Shown here in pieces: positions 17,298-25,471 of a stretch of DNA of 64,000 nucleotides; positions within the stretch are counted from its first letter, which is position 1, and every line of letters starts with the position of its first letter. The notes below the pieces were generated by a model that ran no database searches, had not been told where the DNA came from, and was given only the letters and a program-made list of their open reading frames with translations. The DNA is from CAMLIZ01 sp036231905 (GTDB lineage Bacteria; Pseudomonadota; Gammaproteobacteria; Burkholderiales; Burkholderiaceae_C): positions 62,001 through 126,000 of the forward strand of contig NZ_JAZARE010000007.1 of assembly GCF_036231905.1 (NCBI RefSeq), given 5' to 3'. A program made the position numbers and the translations under genes.

Positions 17298-18137
17298 TCA
17301 CAACTGGATCGTGCCTTCGACCAGCGGCACCACGTCGCCACCCACCCAGAGGGTCTGGCCATCGTCGTGGAGGTACACCCGTCCAGCACGGCCCATGCAG
17401 CTGCCCTGGGCGGCGGTGTAGCGCCGCGGCAGGCGGCCATCGGCCATCAGCCAGCGGCCGAGGTTGGCGTTCAGGCTGCCGGTGACCGGGTCTTCGGGTA
17501 TGCCGATGGGCGCGGCGAAGAAACGCACCTCCACGTCGCACTCTTGGCCCTTGGCATGGCGCCCCACGACACCCACCTTGGTGAGTGTTTTCAGCGCCGC
17601 ATGGTCCGGCTGCAGGCGCAGCACGGTGGCCGCGCTGTCCAGCTCCAGCGCCAGCTGGCGCGGGCCGTTGGTGAGCCAGGCGGCGGCCCGCACCTCATGC
17701 GCCTTGACGCCCAGCACCGGGTACAGCCGGTCCAGCAGATCGGACTCGACCGGCTCCACGCGGGTGGGCGGCGCCGCAAACGCCAGGCGCTCGCCTTCGC
17801 GCCGCACGTTCACCAGGCCGACGCCGCACTGCTGCACCACCTGGGCTGCATCGCGAGGCGTGCCACCCGCGGCCAGCCACGCGAAGCAGCTGCCCAGCGT
17901 GGGATGGCCGGCGAACGGCAGCTCGCCGCCGGGCGTGAAGATGCGCACGCGGTAGTCCGCCGCGGGGTCGGTGGGCGGCAGCAAAAAGGCGGTTTCGGAC
18001 AGGTTCGTCCAGCCCGCCAGCTCGGCCATCTGGCCGTCGCTCAAGCCGCTGGCGTCATGCACCACGGCGAGCGGGTTGCCGCGCAGCGGCCGGGCGGTGA
18101 ACACATCCACCTGGTGGAACTTGCGCAGAAGGGTCAT
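17298..18137 (-). CDS. PhzF family phenazine-biosynthesis-like isomerase
   Basis: A 279-residue protein with the two-lobed diaminopimelate-epimerase-like fold of PhzF. Diagnostic blocks are VDVFTARPLRGNPLAVV near the N-terminus, NLSETAFLLPP with the catalytic glutamate, LPFAGHPTLGS, and DPVTGSLNANLGRWL. PhzF itself isomerises dihydro-hydroxyanthranilate, but most genomic relatives act on unknown substrates. There are no other phenazine genes here, so a phenazine role is unlikely. It starts 45 bases after the aminotransferase stop. Confidence 0.92.
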   Translation of the reverse strand: MTLLRKFHQVDVFTARPLRGNPLAVVHDASGLSDGQMAELAGWTNLSETAFLLPPTDPAADYRVRIFTPGGELPFAGHPTLGSCFAWLAAGGTPRDAAQVVQQCGVGLVNVRREGERLAFAAPPTRVEPVESDLLDRLYPVLGVKAHEVRAAAWLTNGPRQLALELDSAATVLRLQPDHAALKTLTKVGVVGRHAKGQECDVEVRFFAAPIGIPEDPVTGSLNANLGRWLMADGRLPRRYTAAQGSCMGRAGRVYLHDDGQTLWVGGDVVPLVEGTIQL

Positions 18138-18182
18138 GGAGGGACTTTCTCAGGTCATGCGGTGGGCTTGGACAGTGCGCGC

Positions 18183-19382
18183 TCAGGCGCTGGCCGCCGG
18201 CACGGGCTCACCCTGCAGCGCACGCTGCAGCATGCCGGCCAGCGCCTCGATGCCCTGCGCAATGCGCTCGGGCGACACGGTCACGAAGGACAGGCGCAAG
18301 GTGTTGGCCTGCGCATCGGCGCAGAAAAACGCCGAGCCGGGCACGTAGGCCACGCCGGCGTCCACCGCCTGGGGCAGCAGCGCCAGCGCATCCAGCGCGG
18401 CCGGCAGTTCCACCCAGAAGAACATGCCGCCGGCCGGCACCGTCCAGCGGCAGCCCAGCGGCTGCAGATGGCGCTCCAGCGCCACCCGCATCGCATCGCG
18501 CTGGCCCTTGTATCGCGCGCGCACCGCGGGCAGGTGCTGCTGCAGGAAACCGGTGCGCACCACCTCGTGCACCATGCGCTGGCTGTAGCCGGGCGTGTGC
18601 AGGTCAGCGGCCTGCTTGGCCTGCAGCAGCTTGGGGAACAGGGCTGGCGGCGCGATCACGTAGCCCAGGCGCAGGCCGGGCACCAGCACCTTGGAGAAGG
18701 AGCCGAGGTAGACCACGTTGTCCGGGTCGCGCGCGGCCAGCGGGGCGGGCGGCGGGGCGTCGTACCAGAGGTCGCCGTAGGGGTTGTCCTCCAGCATCGG
18801 CAGGCCGGCCTTGGCCGCCGCCTCCACCAGCGCCACACGGCGTGCCTCGCCGATGCTGCGGCCGCTCGGGTTCTGGAAGTTGGGCAGCACGTAGAGGAAG
18901 CGCGCGCCGCGCACCGCGGCCAGGCCCTGCGGCAACGGCCCCTGGTCGTCGCAGGCCACCGGCAGGAAGTCGGGTTCGTAGGGGGCGAACGCCTGCAGCG
19001 CGCCCAGGTAGGTGGGCGATTCCACCGCCACGGTGGAGCCGGCGTCCACCAGCACCTTGGCGCACAGGTCCAGGCCCTGCTGCGAGCCGGCGGTGATGAG
19101 CACCTGGCCGGCCGGCACATGCAGGCCTTGCGTGGCCATCTCGGCGGCCACCCACTCGCGCAACGGGCCGAAACCTTCGCTGGCCGCGTACTGCATGGCT
19201 TCGCGCGGTGCGTCGGTCAGCACCCGGTCGCTGGCTTCGCGCAGCGCCTCGATGGGGAAGCCTTCGGCCGCGGGCAGGCCGCCGGCCAGGGAGATGATGC
19301 CGGGTCGTTCGGTGACCTTGAGGATCTCGCGAATGATCGACGGGTTCAGCCGCTCGGCGCGGCGGGCCAGGGTCCAGCTCAT
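18183..19382 (-). CDS. PLP-dependent aminotransferase (class I/II, MocR-like catalytic domain without DNA-binding part)
   Basis: A 399-residue fold-type I aminotransferase. The PLP lysine is Lys231 in YLGSFSKVLVPGLRLGYV; NPSGRSIGEARR and LEDNPYGDLWYD supply the cofactor-ring contacts. It resembles 2-aminoadipate/LysN-type and valine-pyruvate-type transaminases and lacks an N-terminal winged helix. The ATG at 19382 overlaps the racemase stop (ATGA), which fixes the start. Next to an amino-acid racemase and exporters it probably acts on a free amino acid, but which one cannot be told. Confidence 0.9.
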   Translation of the reverse strand: MSWTLARRAERLNPSIIREILKVTERPGIISLAGGLPAAEGFPIEALREASDRVLTDAPREAMQYAASEGFGPLREWVAAEMATQGLHVPAGQVLITAGSQQGLDLCAKVLVDAGSTVAVESPTYLGALQAFAPYEPDFLPVACDDQGPLPQGLAAVRGARFLYVLPNFQNPSGRSIGEARRVALVEAAAKAGLPMLEDNPYGDLWYDAPPPAPLAARDPDNVVYLGSFSKVLVPGLRLGYVIAPPALFPKLLQAKQAADLHTPGYSQRMVHEVVRTGFLQQHLPAVRARYKGQRDAMRVALERHLQPLGCRWTVPAGGMFFWVELPAALDALALLPQAVDAGVAYVPGSAFFCADAQANTLRLSFVTVSPERIAQGIEALAGMLQRALQGEPVPAASA

Positions 19383-20152
19383 GAGGTCACTTTCTCTTCG
19401 GTCAAGCTCTTCGAGGTGGCGCGGGCGCCAGGGGCGTTGGTGGCGGCCGCGTCGTCGTCGCACATCCAGGCCAGTGCGGCTTCGGCATGCAGGACGGTGG
19501 TATCGAACAGGGGCACGGCCGCCGGCGTGCCGGGCGGCAGCAGCAGGCCGATCTCGGTGCAGCCCAGCGCCACTGCCGTGCAGCCGCGTTCGGCCAGCCG
19601 GGCGATCACGCCCAGGTAGGCCTCGCGCGACGCCGCGCTCACGGTGCCACGGCACAACTCGTCAAAGATGACATGGTGCACGCATTCGCGGTCGGCGGCG
19701 TCGGGCGCGACCGCCTCGATGCCGTAGTCCTGCTGCAAATGGTCACGCAGGAAGCGCTGTTCCATCGTGAAGCGGGTGCCCAGCAGGCCCACGCGGCGAT
19801 GGCCCGCCGCGCGCAGCGCCGCGCCGGTGGCGTCGGCGATGTGCAGCAGCGGTAGTCCGGCGGCCTGGCGCACCGGCTCGGCCACCAGGTGCATGGTGTT
19901 GGTGGCAATCAGCAGCGCCTGGGCGCCGGCCTGCTTCAGGGCCCGGCCTGCGGCGCCCAGCTGGCGCGCCGCTTCGTCCCAGTCGCCCGCGCGCTGCAGG
20001 GCGGCGATCTGCGCGAAGTCCACGCTGTGCAGCACCAGCGGCGCGCTGTGCAGGCCGCCCTTGCGCTGCGCCACGCCCTGGTTGAGCAGCCGGTAATACA
20101 CCAGCGTCGACTCCCAGCTCATGCCCCCCAGGATTCCCAGCATCTTCATCAT
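19379..20152 (-). CDS. Aspartate/glutamate racemase family protein (amino-acid racemase)
   Basis: A 257-residue cofactor-independent racemase of the Asp/Glu/hydantoin family. The opening MKMLGILGGMSWESTLVYYRLLN is typical. The catalytic pair is Thr84 (ATNTMH) and Cys198 (LGCTEIG). The usual first cysteine is replaced by threonine, as recalled for the E. coli L-aspartate/glutamate-specific racemase with its Thr83/Cys197 pair, which suggests a one-base or strongly biased reaction. The ATG at 20152 overlaps the EamA stop and the gene end overlaps the aminotransferase start, so three genes are coupled. Confidence 0.92.
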   Translation of the reverse strand: MMKMLGILGGMSWESTLVYYRLLNQGVAQRKGGLHSAPLVLHSVDFAQIAALQRAGDWDEAARQLGAAGRALKQAGAQALLIATNTMHLVAEPVRQAAGLPLLHIADATGAALRAAGHRRVGLLGTRFTMEQRFLRDHLQQDYGIEAVAPDAADRECVHHVIFDELCRGTVSAASREAYLGVIARLAERGCTAVALGCTEIGLLLPPGTPAAVPLFDTTVLHAEAALAWMCDDDAAATNAPGARATSKSLTEEKVTS

Positions 20153-21063
20153 CTTGCGTCTCCTGCCTGCCCGATCGGCATCCGTTTGCCCACACCCACC
20201 ACCGCGATCACCGCGAGCGCGAAGCCCACCGTGGCGGCATCCAGCGGCTCGCCCAGCAGCGGCACGCACAACAACAGCGACAGGAACGGCTGCAGCAGCT
20301 GCACCTGGCTCACCCGCACCGTGCCGCCCAGGGCCAGCCCGCGGTACCAGGCAAAAAAGCCCAGCCACATCGAAAACAGCGTCACGTAGCCGAAGCCCCA
20401 CCAAGCGCTGGCCGCCACCGGTTGCGCCGGCCAATGGACCCAGGCGACCGGCAAGGTCACCGGCAGGCTGAGCGCCAGCACCCAGCAGATCACCTGCTCC
20501 GCCGGCATCGCCTTGGACAGGCGTGCGCCGCTCACATAACCGCAGGCCGCGGACAGCACCGCCACCAGCAGCAGCCCATCGGCCAGCTGCAGCCCACCCG
20601 AGCTTTGCAGCGCCGCAAACGCGATCACCAAGGCCGTACCGGCGCCCGCGCACAGCCAGAAGCCGACCGACGGCCGCTGGCGCAGCACCAGCGCGCCCAC
20701 GGCCGCCGTGGCCAGGGGCAGCACGCCGGTGATCACCGACGCATGGCTGCCCGGCACCAGGCGCAACGCGAACGCCAGGAAGAGCGGAAAGCCGATCACC
20801 ACGCCGAGCGCCGTGAAGCCCAGCTCGGCCCACTGCCGGCCGCTCGGCCGCGCGGCGCGCACCGCCACCAGGTACAGCAGCGACAGCAGACCAGCCCCGG
20901 CCGCGCGGCCGAAGGTGACGAACACGGGCGTGAGCTGCGGCGCGGCGGCCGTGCCGGTGGCCAGGCGCGTCATCGGCAGGGTGATCGCGAAGATCACCAC
21001 GCCCAGCAGCCCCAGCCAGAGGCCGCGCCATTCGTCCTTTCGTGTCTGCAAGGACACCGGCAT
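20149..21063 (-). CDS. EamA/RhaT family (DMT) transporter
   Basis: A 304-residue inner-membrane protein with about ten hydrophobic helices arranged as two EamA repeats (first GLLGVVIFAITLPMTRLA, second LLLVAVLSAACGYVSGA and VTLFSMWLGFFAWYRGLALG). The drug/metabolite transporter superfamily mostly exports amino acids and metabolites. It is first in a coupled operon with a racemase and an aminotransferase, so export of an amino acid or its product is inferred. The ATG at 21063 is chosen; a GTG four codons upstream is possible. Its gap from lysE is 142 bases. Confidence 0.9.
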   Translation of the reverse strand: MPVSLQTRKDEWRGLWLGLLGVVIFAITLPMTRLATGTAAAPQLTPVFVTFGRAAGAGLLSLLYLVAVRAARPSGRQWAELGFTALGVVIGFPLFLAFALRLVPGSHASVITGVLPLATAAVGALVLRQRPSVGFWLCAGAGTALVIAFAALQSSGGLQLADGLLLVAVLSAACGYVSGARLSKAMPAEQVICWVLALSLPVTLPVAWVHWPAQPVAASAWWGFGYVTLFSMWLGFFAWYRGLALGGTVRVSQVQLLQPFLSLLLCVPLLGEPLDAATVGFALAVIAVVGVGKRMPIGQAGDAR

Positions 21064-21205
21064 CACGGCGGTCACAGGACAACCTCCGCCCTGCGGGCTG
21101 CGGTATTCGCCTTGGGAACGGCCCTGCGGCTCATGGGTGCAACCTTCGCGCTGCGCGCGTTCCCGCCGCAGCGGGAGCTCGCCTCTACGGGCAGCCGGGC
21201 GAGGC

Positions 21206-21814
21206 TCATACCGTGGCCATCCATGCAGCGGTGAGCACCAGCAGCATGGCCAGGCCCCGGTTGAACCACAGCAGCCGCGCGCCTTGGGCGAGCCAGCGCC
21301 GCAGCAACGCACCGGCCAGGGCATAGGCGAGGTTGCTGGCGAAGGCGTACACCGCCATCACGGCCAGCACCACCCCGAGGCGGCGGGCCGTCGCGCCGGT
21401 GTCCGCGCCGGCCACCGCCACCCATCCGGCGGTGAGCGTGAGCGCCAGCATCCAGGCCTTGATGTTCACGAACTGCAGCAGCACGCCCTGGCCGAAACCC
21501 ACCTCCACCGGCGCGGCGGCTTCGCCGAGCGCCCGGCTGCCGGACAGCTTGAAGGCCAGCCACAGCAGGTAAGCCACCCCCACCACCTTGACCGCCAGGC
21601 GCAACGCCGGCGCGGCCACGATGAGCGCGCCCAGGCCGGCGCCGCACAACACCATCAGCAGCGACCAGCCCGCCGGCACCGCGGCACAGAAGGGCAGCGC
21701 GCGGCGCAGCCCGAAGTTGGCGGCCAGGGCGGTGGACAAGGTGGTGTTGGGGCCGGGAGTGAAGCTCATCGCGGTGGCCACGAGCAGCAACGCCCCGAAT
21801 TCCTGTGAACTCAT
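21206..21814 (-). CDS. LysE/RhtB family amino-acid exporter
   Basis: A 202-residue inner-membrane exporter with about six hydrophobic helices. The family signature is near the N-terminus: AMSFTPGPNTTLSTALAANFGLRRALP, followed by GLGALIVAAPALRLAVKVVGVAYLLWLAFKL. Family members expel amino acids such as lysine, threonine or homoserine lactone. The gene is divergent from a MocR-type regulator 88 bases away, a common pairing for regulated amino-acid export. Confidence 0.92.
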   Translation of the reverse strand: MSSQEFGALLLVATAMSFTPGPNTTLSTALAANFGLRRALPFCAAVPAGWSLLMVLCGAGLGALIVAAPALRLAVKVVGVAYLLWLAFKLSGSRALGEAAAPVEVGFGQGVLLQFVNIKAWMLALTLTAGWVAVAGADTGATARRLGVVLAVMAVYAFASNLAYALAGALLRRWLAQGARLLWFNRGLAMLLVLTAAWMATV

Positions 21815-21847
21815 CGAGCCAGTCTAACCACGGCACCAGCACAGCGA

Positions 21848-21884
21848 CAGTACACTTGGCCGCACAAACAAGCCTTCTGTATTG
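21848..21884. promoter_or_regulatory. Possible MocR operator between lysE and the regulator gene
   Basis: Two imperfectly inverted half-sites face each other: CAGTACACTTGG (21848-21859) and, on the other strand, CAATACAGAAGG (21873-21884), agreeing at eight of twelve positions, with centres 25 bases apart. They lie in the divergent intergenic region just upstream of the MocR start. The assignment rests on position and partial symmetry only. Confidence 0.35.
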
Positions 21885-21902
21885 CCACTTCGACCAGCAC
21901 AC

Positions 21903-23348
21903 ATGAACGCGCCGCACGACCTGCCTGCCTTTGCCCTGTCGCGCGCGGCCGACGCCTCGCTCACGGACCAGTTGAGCGCCCGCTTCGCCGATCGCATCCA
22001 GCAGCGCCTTCTGCTGCCGGGCGCGCGCCTGCCGTCGGTGCGTGAATGTGCGCGCCGGCATGGCGTCAGCCCAACCACGGTGGTGGCCGCCTATGACCAG
22101 CTGCTGGCCCAAGGCCTGGTGGAAGCGCGGCGCCAGCGCGGCTTTTTCGTTCGCGAGCCGCGTGGCGCCGGCCCGGTGGGGCGCGCGCCCGACGACCACG
22201 CCGCTCGCCTGCGGCCGCCGCCGGTGGACGCCACCGCGCTGATCCGCGGCATGTTTGCCCAGGACGCGTCGCTGCCCGCGCCCGGCATGGGCACCCTGCC
22301 GGCCGAGTGGCTGGACCTGCCGTTGCTCCAGGCCGCCCTGCGCCGCGCCATGACGGCCGAAGCCGCGCGCGGCTACCGCGCCAGCAGCCTCCAGTACGGT
22401 GATCCGGCCGGGGACCCGGGGCTGCGCGAGGCCCTGTCGCACCGCATGGCCGACCTGGGCATCGGCTGCAGCCCGGGTCAGATCGTCACCACGATGGGCG
22501 CCACCCATGGGCTGGACGTGGTGTCGCGCGCGCTGCTGCAGCCGGGCGACGCGGTGCTGGTGGACGAACCCGGCTGGTCGGTGGAATACGCCCGCCTCAC
22601 CCGCCTGGGCGTGCGGCTGCTGCCGGTACCACGCGGCCCGCAGGGCCCGGACTTGGGCGTCATGGCCAACCTGCTGCAGGCCCACAAGCCGCGCCTGTAC
22701 GCCACCGTGTCGGTGCTGCACAACCCCACCGGCTGCTCGTTGCCGCTGGCGGCCGCCCATCAGGTGCTGAAGCTTGCCGAAGCCCACGGCCTGCTGATCG
22801 TGGAAGACGACACCTACGTGCACCTGGCGCCGGCCCATGCACCGCGGCTGGCGGCGCTGGACGGGCTGCAGCGCACCATCTACATCTCCGGCTTCTCCAA
22901 GATCCTGGCGCCCAACTGGCGGGTGGGCTTCATCGCCGCCGCCCCGGCGCTGGCCGAGCGCTTCATCGACCAGAAGCTGCTGAGCATCCTCACCACCCCG
23001 GCGCTGCCGGAGCAGGCGATCGCCTGGTGCATCACGCAAGGCCAGTTGCGCCGCCATACGGAGCGAGTGCTTGCTCAGCTGGACGCAGCGCGCTCCCGCA
23101 GCCAGCGCCTGGCGCTGGAGGCCGGCTGCCGCTTCGTCACGCCGCCAGCGGGGCTGTTCGGTTGGATCGACGTGGGCGTGGACACCGAGCGGCTGGCACA
23201 GCGGATGCTGGACGACGGCTGGCTGCTGGCGCCCGGCACCCTGTTCCATGCGACCCCCCGCCCGACGACGCTGATGCGCATCAATTTCGCCACCTCGCAG
23301 GACGCCCGGTTCTGGCAAGCGTTGGAGCGCACACGTGACACGCTGTGA
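21903..23348 (+). CDS. MocR/PdxR-type transcriptional regulator (GntR winged helix fused to aminotransferase domain)
   Basis: A 481-residue fusion: an N-terminal GntR winged helix at about 16-85 (LSARFADRIQQRLLLPGARLPSVRECARRHGVSPTTVVAAYDQL) and a fold-type I aminotransferase-like domain from about 110 on. The PLP lysine is Lys333 in YISGFSKILAPNWRVGF, so cofactor binding should be intact. MocR proteins sense PLP adducts of amines or amino acids. The ATG at 21903 is preferred over an upstream TTG. The divergent LysE gene is the obvious target. Sharing amino-acid themes, it could also affect the EamA-racemase operon downstream of lysE. Confidence 0.93.
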   Translation: MNAPHDLPAFALSRAADASLTDQLSARFADRIQQRLLLPGARLPSVRECARRHGVSPTTVVAAYDQLLAQGLVEARRQRGFFVREPRGAGPVGRAPDDHAARLRPPPVDATALIRGMFAQDASLPAPGMGTLPAEWLDLPLLQAALRRAMTAEAARGYRASSLQYGDPAGDPGLREALSHRMADLGIGCSPGQIVTTMGATHGLDVVSRALLQPGDAVLVDEPGWSVEYARLTRLGVRLLPVPRGPQGPDLGVMANLLQAHKPRLYATVSVLHNPTGCSLPLAAAHQVLKLAEAHGLLIVEDDTYVHLAPAHAPRLAALDGLQRTIYISGFSKILAPNWRVGFIAAAPALAERFIDQKLLSILTTPALPEQAIAWCITQGQLRRHTERVLAQLDAARSRSQRLALEAGCRFVTPPAGLFGWIDVGVDTERLAQRMLDDGWLLAPGTLFHATPRPTTLMRINFATSQDARFWQALERTRDTL

Positions 23349-23369
23349 CAATCACCGTGCCAGCCCGAC

Positions 23370-23385
23370 CTGCAAGGTCTTGCAG
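23370..23385. promoter_or_regulatory. Perfect palindrome upstream of an unrecognised gene
   Basis: CTGCAAGGTCTTGCAG has two perfect 7-base arms around GT. A further TTGCAA follows seven bases later. It lies 84 bases before the ATG at 23469 and just after the MocR gene. It could be a dimeric-regulator operator or a short hairpin; there is no T-run, so it is a poor terminator. Confidence 0.45.
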
Positions 23386-23468
23386 TGTGCGTTTGCAACC
23401 GGCCGCGTAACATTCGGATGCATTAACCGGTCGTTTCCGGTGGGTACCTGCGTCCTCTTGTGTCCCTG

Positions 23469-24206
23469 ATGTTCGAGTCCACCCTGCCTTTCGGCGAGCC
23501 GGAGCTGATGCGCGTGAGCGCGTTCCAGCGCTATCTCGACGACCTGGTGAAGCAGGGCAATGTCTCCGACGCGTCGGCCAGCCGCCTGTCCGCGCTCAGC
23601 CCGTCGCTGCTGCAGGATCTGATGCGCTTCGAGCACGACGGCCGCCAGACCGAGCTGCTGGAAGCCGTGGCCGCCTGCGTGCGCCATGCCCGGCCGCTGT
23701 GCATCCACCTGCAGTGCGACGACAAGGTGGTGCCGCTCACGCTGTTCCCGATGGAGCGCCTGGCCCACTGTCCGGTGCCGATGGCCGAGTTCCTCGCCTG
23801 CAAGCTGGCCGAGCTGCAGGTGATGCACGTGGAGCCCGCCATGCTGCGCCCGCCGGGCGACCCGGTGAAGAGCCTGGTGGGCGAGCTGCACCTGTACCAC
23901 CCGCTGGCGCCGGTGACCTGGCAGCTGGCGATGCACGGCTCTCGCGAGGAGCTGCTGCCCGAGATCGCCGGCAGTGCCGCCTACCGCGTGGCGCCGGGGG
24001 TCGACCTGAGCCCGCTGGCCCTGGGCGGCTCCCTGCTGGCGGCGGTGAAGCGGCTGCAGCGCCACACCACCAACCTGCGGGAGATCAGCGACTGGCCGGG
24101 CTTCACGCGCGGCCGCGCCACCCGGCTGCTGAACGCGCTGTACCTGCAGGCCGGCCTGATCGTCAGCCGCACCCATCCGGCGGCCACCAACGAGGGCTGG
24201 TTCTAG
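23469..24206 (+). CDS. Unrecognised protein with possible C-terminal winged-helix region
   Basis: A 245-residue protein that I do not recognise. It has no signal peptide and no membrane helix. The N-terminal half is helical (FQRYLDDLVKQGNVSDASASRLSALSPSLLQDLMRFEHDG). The middle, ARPLCIHLQCDDKVVPLTLFP, is a likely beta-rich core. The last 60 residues (LLAAVKRLQRHTTNLREISDWPGFTRGRATRLLNALYLQAGLIV) look like a winged helix of the kind found in two-component or c-di-GMP-linked regulators. A GTG three codons upstream (23460) is an alternative start; neither has a Shine-Dalgarno. Its stop overlaps the convergent MFS stop within a shared CTAG. A regulatory role is inference only. Confidence 0.6.
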   Translation: MFESTLPFGEPELMRVSAFQRYLDDLVKQGNVSDASASRLSALSPSLLQDLMRFEHDGRQTELLEAVAACVRHARPLCIHLQCDDKVVPLTLFPMERLAHCPVPMAEFLACKLAELQVMHVEPAMLRPPGDPVKSLVGELHLYHPLAPVTWQLAMHGSREELLPEIAGSAAYRVAPGVDLSPLALGGSLLAAVKRLQRHTTNLREISDWPGFTRGRATRLLNALYLQAGLIVSRTHPAATNEGWF

Positions 24207-25471
24207 GCCGGCTGGTCCACCGGCAGGGCCCGCTGCCCCAGCCCGAGCAACCCACCCGCGGCCAGGGCGAGCGCCGACCACAGCAGGCCGCGCGCCAGCC
24301 CACCGGCCGCGTCGGACACATAACCCACCAGCGTGGGTCCCACGATCTGCCCGACCGCGAACACGATGGTGAAGGCGCTGATGCCGGCCGGCCAGGCGGA
24401 CGACGGCAGGTTGTGGCGCACCAGCGCCGTGGTCGCACCAGGCACCTGCAGGAAGATGGCGCCGAACGCGATGCCGGAGGCGAACACCGCCCAGACGCCC
24501 TGGCCCAGCGCCGGCAATGCGCAGGCGCCGGCCAGCAGCACGTTGAGCACGGCCAGCGGCCAGCCGTTGCGGTGCCGGTGCAGCAGACCGGACCACAGGC
24601 CCGACGAAGCCACCACTGCCGCCCCCAGCAGGGCATAGAACGTGGTCACCTGAGCCGGCGCCAGGCCCTGCTCGCGCAGCAGCGCCACCACGAAGGTCAT
24701 GTACCCGATGTAGCCGAAACCGAACATGAAGTAGGCTGCCAGCGCCCAGCCGAAGCTTCGCCACGGCATGCGGCCCCGGCCGGCCGCGGGCGCCGCATCC
24801 GCCGGGCGGTCGGCCAGGGATCGCACCGGCCAGCGCAGGGCGACCGTGGCCAGCGCGCAGGCCAGCCCGAGCGCCAGCCAGGCGGCCTGCCAGGCAAACG
24901 CCCCCGCGGCCCGGGCGGCATCGGCCGCCACCTGCTGCGCCGCCGGCACGCCCAGCGCCGCGAACCCGATGCCCCAGCCGGTGCCGCCGTAGTACAGCGC
25001 GAGCAGGAAGCCCGACCCTTGCGCCGCCCGGCTGGCCAGGCGGGCCGCCAGCAGCCCGCCGGCAATGAACACCAGAGCACTGGCCACGCCGGTGAAGGCG
25101 CGCAACAGCAGCAGCGGCGGCGTGGCGATGACCAGGCCGGTGAGCAGCATGAACAGACTGGTGGCGGCCGAGCCGGCCAGCAAGGCGCGGCCCGCGCCCC
25201 AGCGTCGCAAGGCGGCGGGCGCGGCCAGCGCGCCGACCAGGTAGCCCAGCGCATTCGCCGTGTTCATCGCACCGGCGAGCAGGTAGCTCCAGTGGAGGTC
25301 GGCCCGCATCGGCGGCACCAGCAGCGCATAGGAAAACCGGGCCATGCCCAGCGACACGGCCGCAGCCAGCGAGAGCAGCAGTCCCACCATCAACGGCTGC
25401 CGGATCACGGCTGCACCGATCGCTGCGGCGGAGCGGGAACGCGCCTCTTCGCGCAGGCGGGCCCGACTCAC
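24203..25471 (-). CDS. YbfB/YjiJ family MFS transporter
   Basis: A 422-residue major facilitator protein with about twelve hydrophobic helices. After a short Arg-rich cytosolic N-terminus, the first helix LLLSLAAAVSLGMARFSYALLVPPMR is the hallmark of the YbfB/YjiJ branch, followed by YLLAGAMNTANALGYLVGAL. The start is the GTG at 25471, which overlaps the MaoC stop (GTGA); continuing upstream would run into maoC. Substrate unknown. It ends in a CTAG shared with the convergent gene. Confidence 0.87.
   Translation of the reverse strand: MSRARLREEARSRSAAAIGAAVIRQPLMVGLLLSLAAAVSLGMARFSYALLVPPMRADLHWSYLLAGAMNTANALGYLVGALAAPAALRRWGAGRALLAGSAATSLFMLLTGLVIATPPLLLLRAFTGVASALVFIAGGLLAARLASRAAQGSGFLLALYYGGTGWGIGFAALGVPAAQQVAADAARAAGAFAWQAAWLALGLACALATVALRWPVRSLADRPADAAPAAGRGRMPWRSFGWALAAYFMFGFGYIGYMTFVVALLREQGLAPAQVTTFYALLGAAVVASSGLWSGLLHRHRNGWPLAVLNVLLAGACALPALGQGVWAVFASGIAFGAIFLQVPGATTALVRHNLPSSAWPAGISAFTIVFAVGQIVGPTLVGYVSDAAGGLARGLLWSALALAAGGLLGLGQRALPVDQPA

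Noticed and set aside
17298..18137. Phenazine biosynthesis gene
   Set aside because: PhzF-like proteins are widespread without phenazines, and no other phz gene is present.
18183..19655. Aminotransferase extended upstream to base 19655
   Set aside because: The extra 91 codons lie antisense-frame within the racemase gene; the ATGA overlap at 19382 gives a natural start.
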